This document shows positions 46,630 to 56,037 of a stretch of 64,000 bases of DNA, piece by piece (the stretch's first letter is position 1; the number at the start of each line of letters is the position of its first letter). Source of the DNA: Silene conica (lineage: Eukaryota > Streptophyta > Magnoliopsida > Caryophyllales > Caryophyllaceae); NCBI GenBank assembly GCA_029255685.2, contig CM055320.2:46907910-46971909 (forward strand), read 5' to 3'. The translations under genes were made by a program, and so were the position numbers. The notes beneath the pieces were generated by a model. The model saw only the letters and a program-made list of their open reading frames with translations, ran no database searches and was not told the origin of the DNA.

Positions 46630-46950
46630 CACCACGATTTATGCCACGGGAATTTATAATTCGTGGCTAAATTTTGCTTAGCCACGGGAAAAAAATTATT
46701 CACTATTTTAGAAAAATTTTATGCCACGGGAAAATTTTCCCGTGGCAAAAAGTCATTTGCGCCACAATTTAGGTTACAGTCGTGGCTAATAATCATTTTT
46801 GCCACGAACAATGCCACACCCATGGCAAATATATATTTAGCCACGGATAATTCCGTGGCCAATATTTCTTTAGCCACGGCTTACATAATGTCCGTGGCAA
46901 CATATTTGCTTAGCCACGAAACTAGTAACAAAAACCAGTGGCTAAGGTTT
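46630..46950. repeat. CACTA left subterminal repeat array
   Basis: More than a dozen copies of GCCACG or CGTGGC, often as TTAGCCACGG, in both orientations within about 320 bp. The open frames here, such as 46663-46956, are by-products of the repeat. Confidence 0.85.
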
Positions 46951-48389
46951 TTTTGAGACTTGTATAAAGATATTTCATGTTAAGGTAAACGTAAAAACTT
47001 GGTTTTGTAAGAAATAAAAGGAAAATACAAAAGCTGAATGAAACTTAATCAAATATACATAATATGAAAAATTTAAATGTAAAATTTTGAAAATATTTTG
47101 ATTAATTTAATAAATATTTGGTATTTGTTTATTTAGTCTAATAAGAAATGTAAAACTTCTATAAAATGATACACACGTAAAGAAAATTACCAGCGTCTTA
47201 ATTTTTTTATTTTTTACAGACTAGAATAATATTTAGTGCTTTTTTCATAACATCGATAATTTAATAAATAATTAATTCTTTTTTTGTTTAAATTTTATGA
47301 TATTGAATAACATTATTTAGAGACCGCATCACATTTAAAGAGAAAGTATGTCCAATTAAATAATTAACTTAGTAACACCTATCATTGAGAAGTCTGAAAC
47401 TAATATATTGTTAAGCTTTTCATTAGAAAATTAATTTACAACTTTATTTGTAAAATATTTCTAGAAGAACTTGAATTCGAGATGTTAAATTGGAAAAAAA
47501 TTGGGGAAATTTTTAAGGAGACAAAAAAAGAAAAGACAATTAGATTTATAATATGATTAAATAAAAAAAAGTAGTCTAAAAATTAAATTCAAAATGATTT
47601 CCAACAAATCATTGAATAAAATGGAGAAAAACATATTGATAAAATAACTGATATAAAAAGTCAATATAGAAAAACATTTTAATTATTGAAAATGAGCGTA
47701 TCACACCGAAAAGTAAAATGGAAATTAAAATAATAGATTTACATGTATAAATAATGTGAAATTTTGTTGGCAAAAAGAAATATCAAGAATAATGAAAAGA
47801 AATCAATTTAGAGAAAACAAAAATTTGTACGATCTTTTTTGTGTTTTTTGGCAAAAACTGATTATTTTCGAGTTAATAATGTTTTGGTCATTTATTTTAG
47901 TAATAAAACTCGGTCATTAATACCCATATGTAATCATTATTCAAAAGTGATCATTATTTAGTAAAAAGTGATTAAAACTTTTTTTCGTTACAAATATGAC
48001 GATCTTACAAATAGTATTTGTGTGGAAAAATATATGAAAAAATTGATAAAAGAGAAATAAAATAAAAATGCCGACAAATGAAAAAAATAAAAAAAAATAT
48101 ATTAGGGAAAAAATATAATGAAAATTTGATTAAATAGTTTGGAGAAAATGGTTTTCTTGACTCGGGCAAAAAATGACCCGAGCATCACTAGTCGGGAGGT
48201 CAACATTGAAAACTCGAGTAATTTAAGAAAAATAATATTTTTTTCGCAAAAATATGTAACCCATTTAATATTTTTTCGCAAAAATAATAGTGAAGGTAAT
48301 TTAGAAAGAAAAGAATATAATTTAAAAAGGTTTGAAAGTGTTAATTATATCAACAAGCTTAAGTTTCAATTTCGGTAGCTCATCATAAT
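46951..48389. other. CACTA interior, AT-rich, non-coding
   Basis: 1.4 kb of strongly AT-rich DNA with stops in all frames; the longest frame (48139-48378) has no recognisable domain. No transposase remnant is visible. Confidence 0.65.
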
Positions 48390-48450
48390 AACTCCACATT
48401 TAAGCGTGCTCGGATGAGAGTAGTATTGGGATGGGTGACCTCCTGGGAAG
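48390..48450 (+). pseudogene. 5S rRNA-derived fragment inside the CACTA element
   Basis: About 61 bases match the 3' half of plant 5S rRNA: AACTCC, then TTAAGCGTGCTCGG, GAGAGTAGTA and GGATGGGTGACCTCCTGGGA. It covers the internal control region but lacks the 5' half and the very 3' end, so it is no working gene. Possible sources are captured 5S DNA or a 5S-containing retroelement such as Cassandra. Confidence 0.8.
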
Positions 48451-48547
48451 GATATACAATTCGCAAAAGTGAATGACTTGTGATTGTACGTAACAAGTTG
48501 AGATAACTAGCCAAGCAAGGATTAAAACTTGACAGGATTCCATATGT

Positions 48548-48734
48548 AACCAAATGTGTTTGGTAGTGTGGTGGTTGCTCACCTCATCCCTTAACCATTA
48601 GGTCAGGGGTTCGATCCCTACCCATGGGAAAGAAGCAACTCTTTCGCTAGCCGTTTACCTCTTCGTGAGAGCACTGCGCGAGCACCCGCGGCGAGGTTTT
48701 CGACGGTGGACACCCCGGTTTAGAGCCAAAAAAA
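48548..48734 (+). mobile_element. tRNA-derived SINE nested in the CACTA element
   Basis: A 187-bp insertion flanked by the 12-bp duplication GATTCCATATGT (48536-48547 and 48735-48746). It has an A-box-like TGGTAGTGTGGTGG near 48562 and a B-box GGTTCGATCCC at 48608-48618, the RNA polymerase III promoter of a tRNA-related head, plus an unrelated body and an A-rich tail at 48728-48734. It moves with LINE proteins in trans. Confidence 0.9.
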
Positions 48735-48804
48735 GATTCCATATGTGAAAATATTTTCATTTTTAAAAAATAATATTTTACATTTTGTTTATTTTTTTTT
48801 TGTT

Positions 48805-49043
48805 TGCCACGGGAATAATTTTGGCCACGAGAATTAATTTTTGGCCACGGGAATTATTAGCCACGGGAGAATCTGTGGCTAAAAATATATTTTTAGCCAC
48901 GTTCTTGTTTTTCCCGTGGTTATCTGTTAGCCACGGCCACTTGGGCCACGGAAGGTATTTCCGTGGCAAAGAGCTTTAGCCACGGGAAATTAGTACTTGC
49001 GCCACGAATTTAGCCGTGGCCCAAGTGCTCAATTGTAGTAGTG
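48805..49043. repeat. CACTA right subterminal repeats and terminal inverted repeat
   Basis: About a dozen GCCACG/CGTGGC copies between 48808 and 49021, then the inverted terminus ending GTAGTAGTG at 49043. Confidence 0.85.
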
Positions 49044-49046
49044 TCA

Positions 49047-49413
49047 GTTCTTTGCATCTGTTAAAGGTTGTGAGGAAGGGTTGCGTGCGGTTGTTAATGG
49101 CACGGATGTGTTGGTGTCTAAATCTGAAATTTGTGAAATCTTTAAACTCGATCAAGACGGTCTTAATCTTGATCCTAAAAAGGAATGGAGTGTTGTGTTG
49201 AAAGATCAAAAGATGGTGATGAAGAAGTATTTTGATGAATATGCTACGGAAAATACTCCCCTGTTGACCGCGACTTTTAGCCCTAAGTTGAAATTGTTTG
49301 TCAATTTTTTATGGAATACGGTATTGCCTAGAAGGGGTGGTCGGGACAAGTTATCGAGTATTGAGGCCGTGATTGTTTACAGTTGGTTGGAGGGTAATAA
49401 AGTTGACTTAGCT
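49047..49413 (+). pseudogene. Sirevirus env-position ORF, 3' part
   Basis: It continues the frame across the CACTA insertion. The segment QFFASVKGCEEGLRAVVNG spans the joint, followed by VNFLWNTVLPRRGGRDKLSSIEAVIVYSWLEGNKVDLA. It is cut by the chromovirus LTR at 49414, so the C-terminus is missing or beyond the window. The motif FVNFLWNTVLPRR is typical of plant transposon proteins of unknown role. Confidence 0.65.
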
Positions 49414-50638
49414 TGTAACACCCCCATTTACCTAGGAGCCTGAACTAGGACTTCCAGGGTAATAATAAGACTGTTACCATCCTGGGTAACCCAGGGTAAG
49501 AGATAATCATAGTAAAAGATAAACAGTACTTTAGATTATTTAACCAAGAGTCGAAACTAAACTGTTACATGCATAGTCTGAAAACCAAAACTCCACATAT
49601 GAAAAGTACAAACGAACTATTACAAGCTAAGTGATCTATAACTAGGTGAGTCTGATCCAAGTTCCTCTCTCCAAGCCAAGATCCTAGTCCGTCTGTCTTT
49701 GCCCTGAAAAGTCTACTCCCCATTCCGGATCATCGTAGGTGAACACGAAAACACTGTCAACCTCGCGTTGAGTAGGATAACACATTATCAAAATACAATA
49801 TAAATGATATGCAATGCCATGATATGCTCGAGCCCAATCTCAATATCATTCTCATTCCCATTTTCATTTTTCATTCTCAAACCCGTGACTCCCACCCTTA
49901 CCGAACCTCCCGGCAGAGTATCATCGGTCGTCGCCGAACACCAGCATAACAGCTGAGGTCACCAGGTCTAGCCCTGCAGAGCTAGCCTGGGCCCAATAAT
50001 ATCTCATCATCATCTCAATCTGTAACCATGCTCATGTGATGCTTATGAATGCAACAATAAAGAACCAACACTGAATATACATCTCATAATAATCATACTT
50101 GCAATCATAGCATCCAATTCACATCCATACATAACACAATACAGAAATAGTTTCAGTGTATCCTACCTGGCGTCGCAAATCCGCAAACAAGCAAAGACCG
50201 TCTAGAAGTATTCCTCCTCGAACTCAGTTCCTATAAATATTACTTAAATCAAAAGCTATTCGTACAATTAACGTCACTAACTCGATTACTTGACCATACC
50301 CATTTCACGCCAAAAATAAACTTACTAAAAGTAGTAACTACTAAAAATAATGCTTACTAAAAGTAGCATTCAACCTTAAACAATTATTACAATTTATTAG
50401 AGCTTGCTAACTATGGACTTGTCAAAACGAATTTACCCACTATTGCATACGATACCGATAACCGAATCCTTTATTAACAACCCCACGACTATTATATTAA
50501 CATAATTGCTAGTAACAAAAATTGTAAAAACGTGTTTACCAACAATATTCACAACCGTGACATTAATACAATATTTCATAATTCACAACCCTTATAACAT
50601 TCATGCCTTATACTAACATTAATAATAATAAAACAATG

Positions 50639-50718
<80 letters not shown>

Positions 50719-51908
50719 TCCCATGATTAGTAATAGGATCATCATGATTACGATTAGCAAAACATGAGAACAACAACCAAACAAAGAATCACCATCACGC
50801 GAAATTTCGAAAAAAAACACGCAACAGACCTGAACAACAGCCTGCCGACAGCCTTGACAAACACCACCCTAGGCACCAACCACCACCACTGGCTTCACTT
50901 GCAGCACCACCAGGCTCGACTCTAAGCCACGGTGGTTCCAGGGAAGTCAGTGGTGGCCGTTGCCACCTTAACCACCGCCAGAAAACCAGCAACAAACCCA
51001 GCATCACCATCAACCCGAAAACCCGCGTTTGAACAACCTTGACAAAACCCGCTATAAAACCACAAAGAACCACCACCAACCACCGTTCCTATCACCATAC
51101 TAACCCCTGGACTACCTTCTAACCCAACACTCAAACACCCGTGACAGACCATAAGCAAAACAGACTCGAAATACAGTTAAATAACACGCGCATAAACGCT
51201 GTTCTGGAAAAAAACGCAACTCAGACTTGACACGATGACAAACAACCCTCTAAGAGAGGTCCTAAGCGGTCAACGACGCTACAAATTATGGTTAAAACAT
51301 GACTACTAACACCCTAGATATGTAATACACGAAGATCAGAATCATAACCATAAATATACTACTTCATTATGCAAAACAAAAGGGAAAGAAAACTGCAGAA
51401 ACAGGAAAAAACGAAGAAGACATGGTGAACATACCCTCTTTGTGGGTCAAACGACCTGCTCTAGCACCCCTAAACCACCGTGGAAACCTCTCCTATGCAA
51501 ACTCTGAAGTGGCGGCAGAAGGTGTGATGGGTGTGTGTATGTTGATTAGGTTAAAAATAGGGTTTACTTGGGGTGTATATATGAGGCGGCAGGGGTTTTT
51601 TCTTAAATTCTGTTTTCAGAATTGTATATAGGTCGTGAATGAGTTGTGTTTTCACGCAACCCTAGGCCCATTTGACGTGGCTATCGGTTTATGGGTAAAG
51701 TCTTTCACGCATTCCAAGGCCCAAATAATATAACTCAATTACGGTTTTGTTACACAATCGCATATACGACTCAAACTACTCATACATAAGACACCTCGTT
51801 CACCAAATTATTTTCGCTTGCAAAAGCTTAACTTATCACATAAACTCGTCGACGCACGATTAATATTAAAATATTTAATAAAATGAAACAAAAATACGGA
51901 GTATTACA
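49414..51908 (-). repeat. Chromovirus 3' LTR (2495 bp)
   Basis: TGTAACACCC at 49414 and GTATTACA at 51908. It shares its terminal 50 bp and a GC-rich island (about 49905-49995) with the LARD LTR. It contains a long AAT microsatellite (about 50639-50718). The frames at 50576-51158 are low complexity without domains. Confidence 0.9.
50639..50718. repeat. AAT trinucleotide microsatellite
   Basis: About 80 bp of uninterrupted AAT repeat inside the chromovirus LTR. The LARD LTR has a shorter, imperfect ATA-rich tract at the related place (about 4010-4110). Confidence 0.95.
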
Positions 51909-52089
51909 GTCTTCCCTCCTTAAACTGAACTTCGTCCCGAAGTTCACCAACCCAATATCAACAAAACTGATCAACAAACAAACACAAGGTGTGGCATCAT
52001 AAGGTAACAAGAACGACTAAGGGTACTCTAAAACAGGAAATGTCACATTCGACCCTCCTAAAAAGAAGGTTACGTCCTCGTAACATACC
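51909..52089 (-). promoter_or_regulatory. Chromovirus PPT and two hairpin modules
   Basis: The PPT (minus strand AAGGAGGGAAGAC) lies at 51909-51921. Perfect hairpin GAACTTCGTCCCGAAGTTC is at 51927-51945. A second hairpin (52068-52084, stem GTTACG/CGTAAC, loop TCCT) follows six bases after the pol stop codon and precedes another purine run at 52053-52066. The LARD has the same layout at 197-548. Confidence 0.7.
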
Positions 52090-52280
52090 TTAAGTAAACA
52101 GGTCTGGATACTTGTCCCTCATTGAAGCCTCAGTCTCCCAAGTAGCCTCCTCGACATTATGATTGGTCCATAATACTTTGACAAGTGCGGTCTCCCTATT
52201 CCTGGTTTTCCTCACCTTCTTGTCAAGGATCTCCTTGGGTCTTTCCTCATAGGTCAACTGCTCGTCAACCTCGATAATCT
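52090..52280 (-). pseudogene. pol: Chromovirus integrase C-terminal chromodomain fragment
   Basis: The minus-strand frame from 52280 to the stop at 52092-52090 reads IIEVDEQLTYEERPKEILDKK, then ALVKVLWTNHNVEEATWE and ends DKYPDLFT. This is a chromodomain with its aromatic and W-x-x-(H)NVEEATWE core, which in chromoviruses guides integration to marked chromatin. It is cut at 52280 by the gag-only element; the catalytic integrase is missing. Confidence 0.9.
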
Positions 52281-53326
52281 TGATGCGGGAGCATTAGCAA
52301 GGATTCGAGGTCGTGACCCACGACCCAAAGAAAGGCTAAAAATGTTCGATACGGGTTCAATACGGATTTTCAAGTTAGCTTGGGAAGACGTATTAAAGGA
52401 ACAAAAGAAAGATCCGGGTAGGGACCTTGGGAACCGTGCCCAACGAGTGGGACCACACGGTTAGGGTTTCCTAATTTTATTAGGGATTGTGTGATTTAAT
52501 TTATCTTATTTTTATTTTAATTAGTTAATTAATTTTGTTACTAGTTTGTTACAACAAAGTTGTTAAGGTTGTTACAAGGTGGTTACAAAGTTAGTTATTA
52601 GTTTATTAGAGTTTGTTATTAAGTTGTTAGGGTTGTTACTACAACTTAATCTTTTATTTGTTATTTTATCTTTTAGATTAAATAAGGATTATCTTTAATC
52701 CATAGGATAGAAATAGAAACCCTAGGAGAAGTAGAATACACGGTTTGGCCGAGTATTGGGAACCGTGTAGGGTTCTTATTTTGTGTCCTATTTCGATTCT
52801 AGTTTGTGACGGATGACCTTACTATAAATAGGCATCCTTGGTTGTTTGTTTTATATTCAAGTGATAAATTAAAAACCTTTTTGTTAAGTTTTACTTACAA
52901 ATCTAAAGTATCTGTGTGAGCTTTAAAACCCGAAGTATCTGTGTGAGCTTCAAAATAATTGAGAGAATATCTGTGTGAGTTTGATCAATTATTCCTATCC
53001 ATCGACATACATAATTCATTCATCAAATCGTTTCACAAATCTTTCAAGTATTAAGTGTTGTGCCTTATTACGTCATCAACAATCTTTATTCAAGAAGATC
53101 AAGAAACACCAAGATTCACCACCACCGTTGACCACCGTCCACGGCGAGCCACGTCACCACCACCGGCCGTTCGTCCGTCCACCATTCATTCATTATTCTT
53201 CGTTCTTGGTTATTTTTCGTTCTTTATTCGTTCAAGATTGTATTATTTTATTAGTATTTTTATTCCGCTGCAACATCCGTATTTTTGTTGATTATCTTTA
53301 TTGATTATCACCCCAAATACGCATCA
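52281..53326 (+). repeat. Gag-only element 5' LTR
   Basis: 1046 bp, TGATGCGGG...ACGCATCA. A TATA box TATAAATA lies at 52823-52830. Three repeats with core ATCTGTGTGAG lie near 52909, 52937 and 52969, in the likely transcript start region. Confidence 0.9.
52823..52830 (+). promoter_or_regulatory. LTR TATA box
   Basis: TATAAATA in the middle of the LTR, conserved in all other copies of this family (minus strand at 29709-29716, 32740-32747, 35771-35778). Confidence 0.6.
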
Positions 53327-53394
53327 AATTGGTATCAGAGCTTCGGCTCTTGGTCTAATTTTTATTACACCAGTTCTTGGGAAAGTTTGTCAAC

Positions 53395-55500
53395 ATGGTA
53401 GGATCTCAAGACGGAGAAGAAAAATCATGGGAGGAGAGCAATATGGAATTAAAGTCCGAAATCCAAGAGCTCAAATATCTCATCAAGACAATGATGACCA
53501 AAGGAGGTCATAAAAAGACGGGAGAGTCCTCATCTAGGGCGAGTGACTCGGAAGAAGAGGCTGAATTTAAGGGCAAGACTTGGGACAAGAACGATGATGA
53601 TAGAGGTCTCAAACTTGACATCCCTGAATTCAAAGGAGACATGGATCCGGAGGATTTCTTGGAATGGCTAAGACAAACTGAGAGAGTCTTTGAATACAAG
53701 GAATACGATGACCGGAAACAATTCAAGGTTGCTATCTTAAAGCTTACTAAGTACGCTTCGCTATGGTATGAAAACCTTGTGAAGCAAAGGAAGAAGCAAC
53801 GAAAAGAGAAGATTAAATCTTGGGCAAAATTGAAAAAGCACATGGTGAAGAAATTTTTGCCAAAAGATTACAATCAAGAAAATTACTTAAAACTCCATTC
53901 TTTAACTCAAGATAATATGACCGTCTCAGAATACATTCGGGAATTTGAAAAGATGACCATTGTATGTGATCTAGATGAGAGGGAGGAGTTGAAAGTTGCT
54001 AGATTTATTCGTGGTTTAGTACCAACCCTAGCTTCAAGGGTTGAGATTCAAAACTATGAAGATTATTATGATGTGTGCAGGATTGCTTTAAAGTTCGAAA
54101 GACATGACAAAGCAAGGAAAACAAATTCTTATAAGAGCACAAGAGTCGGAGAAGGCTCATCATCATACACTACCACTACCACACCCAAAGCCAAGGAGGC
54201 GTCGAAGGAAGATGGGGCCGAAAAGGCCAAAGGAACATTCAAGCCAAGTATTCCTGATCCTAGAGGGAGTACAATTAGAAGGTGTTATAAGTGTCAAGGC
54301 TATGGACACATCGCTACAGATTGCCCTCAAAAGAGAACCTTATCCATTCAAGAACTTCAAGGTATGGTTCCAAACTTTGTTGTACCTGAAATTGTTGAGG
54401 AGGAGAAAATTGAGGAGGAAAAGGAGGATAGGAAAGTCGTAGGAGCCGAGAGTGAGGACGAAGGAGAGTGCCTCGTAGTACGTGCTTTACATGTGGAGTC
54501 CACGATGGAAGGGGAGGAACAAAGGGATAATGTGTTCCATACTCGTTGTAAGGTAGAGGGAAAAAAGTGCGACTTGATTGTTGATAGCGGGTCTTGCACT
54601 AATGTTGTTTCAAAAACCTTAGTTTCGGAGTTGGAGTTGAGTATTAGGGCTAGGGAGAAACCGTACAAGTTGCAATGGTTAGATGGGAACCAAGGAGTAC
54701 GGGTGGAGAAACAAGCCTTAATTTCTTTTAACATTGGGCCTTATGAAGATAAACTATGGTGTGACATCGTCCCTATGAACGCGTGTCATATATTACTTGG
54801 AAGGCCTTGGCAATACGATAGGAACGTTATGCATGATGGAAGAACAAATGTATATAGCGTTACTAAAGGAGGTACCATCTATGATCTCCAACCTTTATCA
54901 AGAATCAAACCTAGGCCACCTAATTCAAAGAAGAGTTTGTTTATGGAGGTAGGAGAGGGGTCACCAAGCAAGGAGGTCGCGGGGTCGGTTAAGCGAGATG
55001 TTGGGTTGGTTGAGATTCATGGGGGAGATGGTAGTTGTGAGGGGTTGCCGAGCAAGGAGGAACACGGAGGTTGTGAGGGTGAGAGCGCCGTGAGCATCCC
55101 GGAGGTCGAAGGCCACAAGGTGGGACGAGCCGTGAGTATTGGAGTTCGAGAAGGAAGGTTGGTTGCTAACACCAACGAGCACAAGGAGTCTCGGAGCATG
55201 GGTTTGGTAAATCAAGGAAGCCGTGTTCTCAACAAGTCAAGGGCTAACATATCCAAGTCTACTCGAGAGTTACATGATCTTAATTTGAGGTCAAATTCTC
55301 AAAAACTGAGAGAGTATGATGCGGGAGCATTAGCAAGGATTCGAGGTCGTGACCCACGACCCAAAGAAAGGCTAAAAATGTTCGATACGGGTTCAATACG
55401 GATTTTCAAGTTAGCTTGGGAAGACGTATTAAAGGAACAAAAGAAAGATCCGGGTAGGGACCTTGGGAACCGTGCCCAACGAGTGGGACCACACGGTTAG
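53395..55500 (+). CDS. gag: Gag-protease polyprotein of gag-only element, single copy
   Basis: The ATG at 53395 (the open frame begins earlier at a TTG, 53377) gives 701 residues without interruption. It is very close to the two array copies except around 54100-54230, where the linker before the zinc knuckle differs, and in the C-terminal third. It carries the zinc knuckle CYKCQGYGHIATDC and LIVDSGSCTNVV, and its last 60 codons lie in the 3' LTR (from 55317) with a different terminal peptide. There is no RT or integrase. The intact frame in a diverged copy supports real use of the protein or recent mobilisation. Confidence 0.9.
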   Translation: MVGSQDGEEKSWEESNMELKSEIQELKYLIKTMMTKGGHKKTGESSSRASDSEEEAEFKGKTWDKNDDDRGLKLDIPEFKGDMDPEDFLEWLRQTERVFEYKEYDDRKQFKVAILKLTKYASLWYENLVKQRKKQRKEKIKSWAKLKKHMVKKFLPKDYNQENYLKLHSLTQDNMTVSEYIREFEKMTIVCDLDEREELKVARFIRGLVPTLASRVEIQNYEDYYDVCRIALKFERHDKARKTNSYKSTRVGEGSSSYTTTTTPKAKEASKEDGAEKAKGTFKPSIPDPRGSTIRRCYKCQGYGHIATDCPQKRTLSIQELQGMVPNFVVPEIVEEEKIEEEKEDRKVVGAESEDEGECLVVRALHVESTMEGEEQRDNVFHTRCKVEGKKCDLIVDSGSCTNVVSKTLVSELELSIRAREKPYKLQWLDGNQGVRVEKQALISFNIGPYEDKLWCDIVPMNACHILLGRPWQYDRNVMHDGRTNVYSVTKGGTIYDLQPLSRIKPRPPNSKKSLFMEVGEGSPSKEVAGSVKRDVGLVEIHGGDGSCEGLPSKEEHGGCEGESAVSIPEVEGHKVGRAVSIGVREGRLVANTNEHKESRSMGLVNQGSRVLNKSRANISKSTRELHDLNLRSNSQKLREYDAGALARIRGRDPRPKERLKMFDTGSIRIFKLAWEDVLKEQKKDPGRDLGNRAQRVGPHG
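55282..55316 (+). promoter_or_regulatory. Gag-only element hairpin and degenerate PPT
   Basis: AATTTG-AGGT-CAAATT (55282-55297) is followed by CTCAAAAACTGAGAGAGTA against the LTR at 55317. Both are within the gag frame. The same hairpin lies at 30284-30299 in the array (minus strand). Confidence 0.55.
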
Positions 55501-56018
55501 GGTTTCCTAATTTTATTAGGGATTGTGTGATTTAATTTATCTTATTTTTATTTTAATTAGTTAATTAATTTTGTTACTAGTTTGTTACAACAAAGTTGTT
55601 AAGGTTGTTACAAGGTGGTTACAAAGTTAGTTATTAGTTTATTAGAGTTTGTTATTAAGTTGTTAGGGTTGTTACTACAACTTAATCTTTTATTTGTTAT
55701 TTTATCTTTTAGATTAAATAAGGATTATCTTTAATCCATAGGATAGAAATAGAAACCCTAGGAGAAGTAGAATACACGGTTTGGCCGAGTATTGGGAACC
55801 GTGTAGGGTTCTTATTTTGTGTCCTATTTCGATTCTAGTTTGTGACGGATGACCTTACTATAAATAGGCATCCTTGGTTGTTTGTTTTATATTCAAGTGA
55901 TAAATTAAAAACCTTTTTGTTAAGTTTTACTTACAAATCTAAAGTATCTGTGTGAGCTTTAAAACCCGAAGTATCTGTGTGAGCTTCAAAATAATTGAGA
56001 GAATATCTGTGTGAGTTT
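55317..56018 (+). repeat. Gag-only element 3' LTR, truncated
   Basis: It matches 52281-52983 and then switches to Tork-like sequence. TTG at 56017-56019 fits both parents, so the joint has 3 bp of microhomology. Confidence 0.9.
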
Positions 56019-56037
56019 GTTCGGTTGGCGAGTAGAA

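Larger units (their letters stand above)
46608..49043. mobile_element. Non-autonomous CACTA DNA transposon
   Basis: The ends read CACTACAACAAATTG (46608) and, inverted, CACTACTACAATTG (49043). They are flanked by the 3-bp duplication TCA (46605-46607 and 49044-49046), both diagnostic of CACTA/En-Spm. Subterminal regions (46630-46950 and 48805-49025) are packed with GCCACG/CGTGGC repeats in both orientations, the kind of array bound by the transposase partner in this superfamily. No transposase is encoded, so it depends on one in trans. Removing it and one TCA restores a continuous frame in the Sirevirus ORF. Confidence 0.95.
12523..49413 (+). mobile_element. Sirevirus-like Ty1/copia element, split by nested insertions
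   Basis: Pieces at 12523-13879, 26128-26991, 42727-46607 and 49044-49413 join at target-site duplications into gag, protease, integrase, RT, RNase H and an extra ORF, all on the plus strand. The order PR-IN-RT-RH is copia. The large gag with a coiled coil and the ORF after pol fit the Sirevirus lineage. Insertions are Athila (TTTAA), a Tork-like copia (AAAAG) and a CACTA element (TCA). The LARD array abuts the left end and the chromovirus the right end. Both LTRs are outside the window. Several frameshifts and stops mark it as old and inactive. Confidence 0.85.
52281..56018 (+). mobile_element. Gag-only retrotransposon, single copy, 3' LTR truncated
   Basis: Same family as the array at 29221-36326 but on the plus strand. 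The 5' LTR is 52281-53326, PBS 53330-53341, internal 53327-55316, and 3' LTR from 55317, broken at about 56018. The missing part of the LTR corresponds to 52984-53326. It was inserted in the chromovirus chromodomain; the right target duplication is lost with the LTR end. Confidence 0.9.

Noticed and set aside
46663-46956. 97-residue ORF with LATDNSVA-like repeats
   Set aside because: Arises from the CACTA subterminal repeat; no transposase similarity.
48390-48450. Functional 5S rRNA gene
   Set aside because: Only the 3' half is present.
48555-48630. Functional tRNA gene
   Set aside because: A and B boxes are present but no cloverleaf or acceptor stem is evident; the 12-bp duplication and A-rich tail make it a SINE.
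50576-50820. Poly-tyrosine and poly-isoleucine ORFs
   Set aside because: Translations of the AAT microsatellite.
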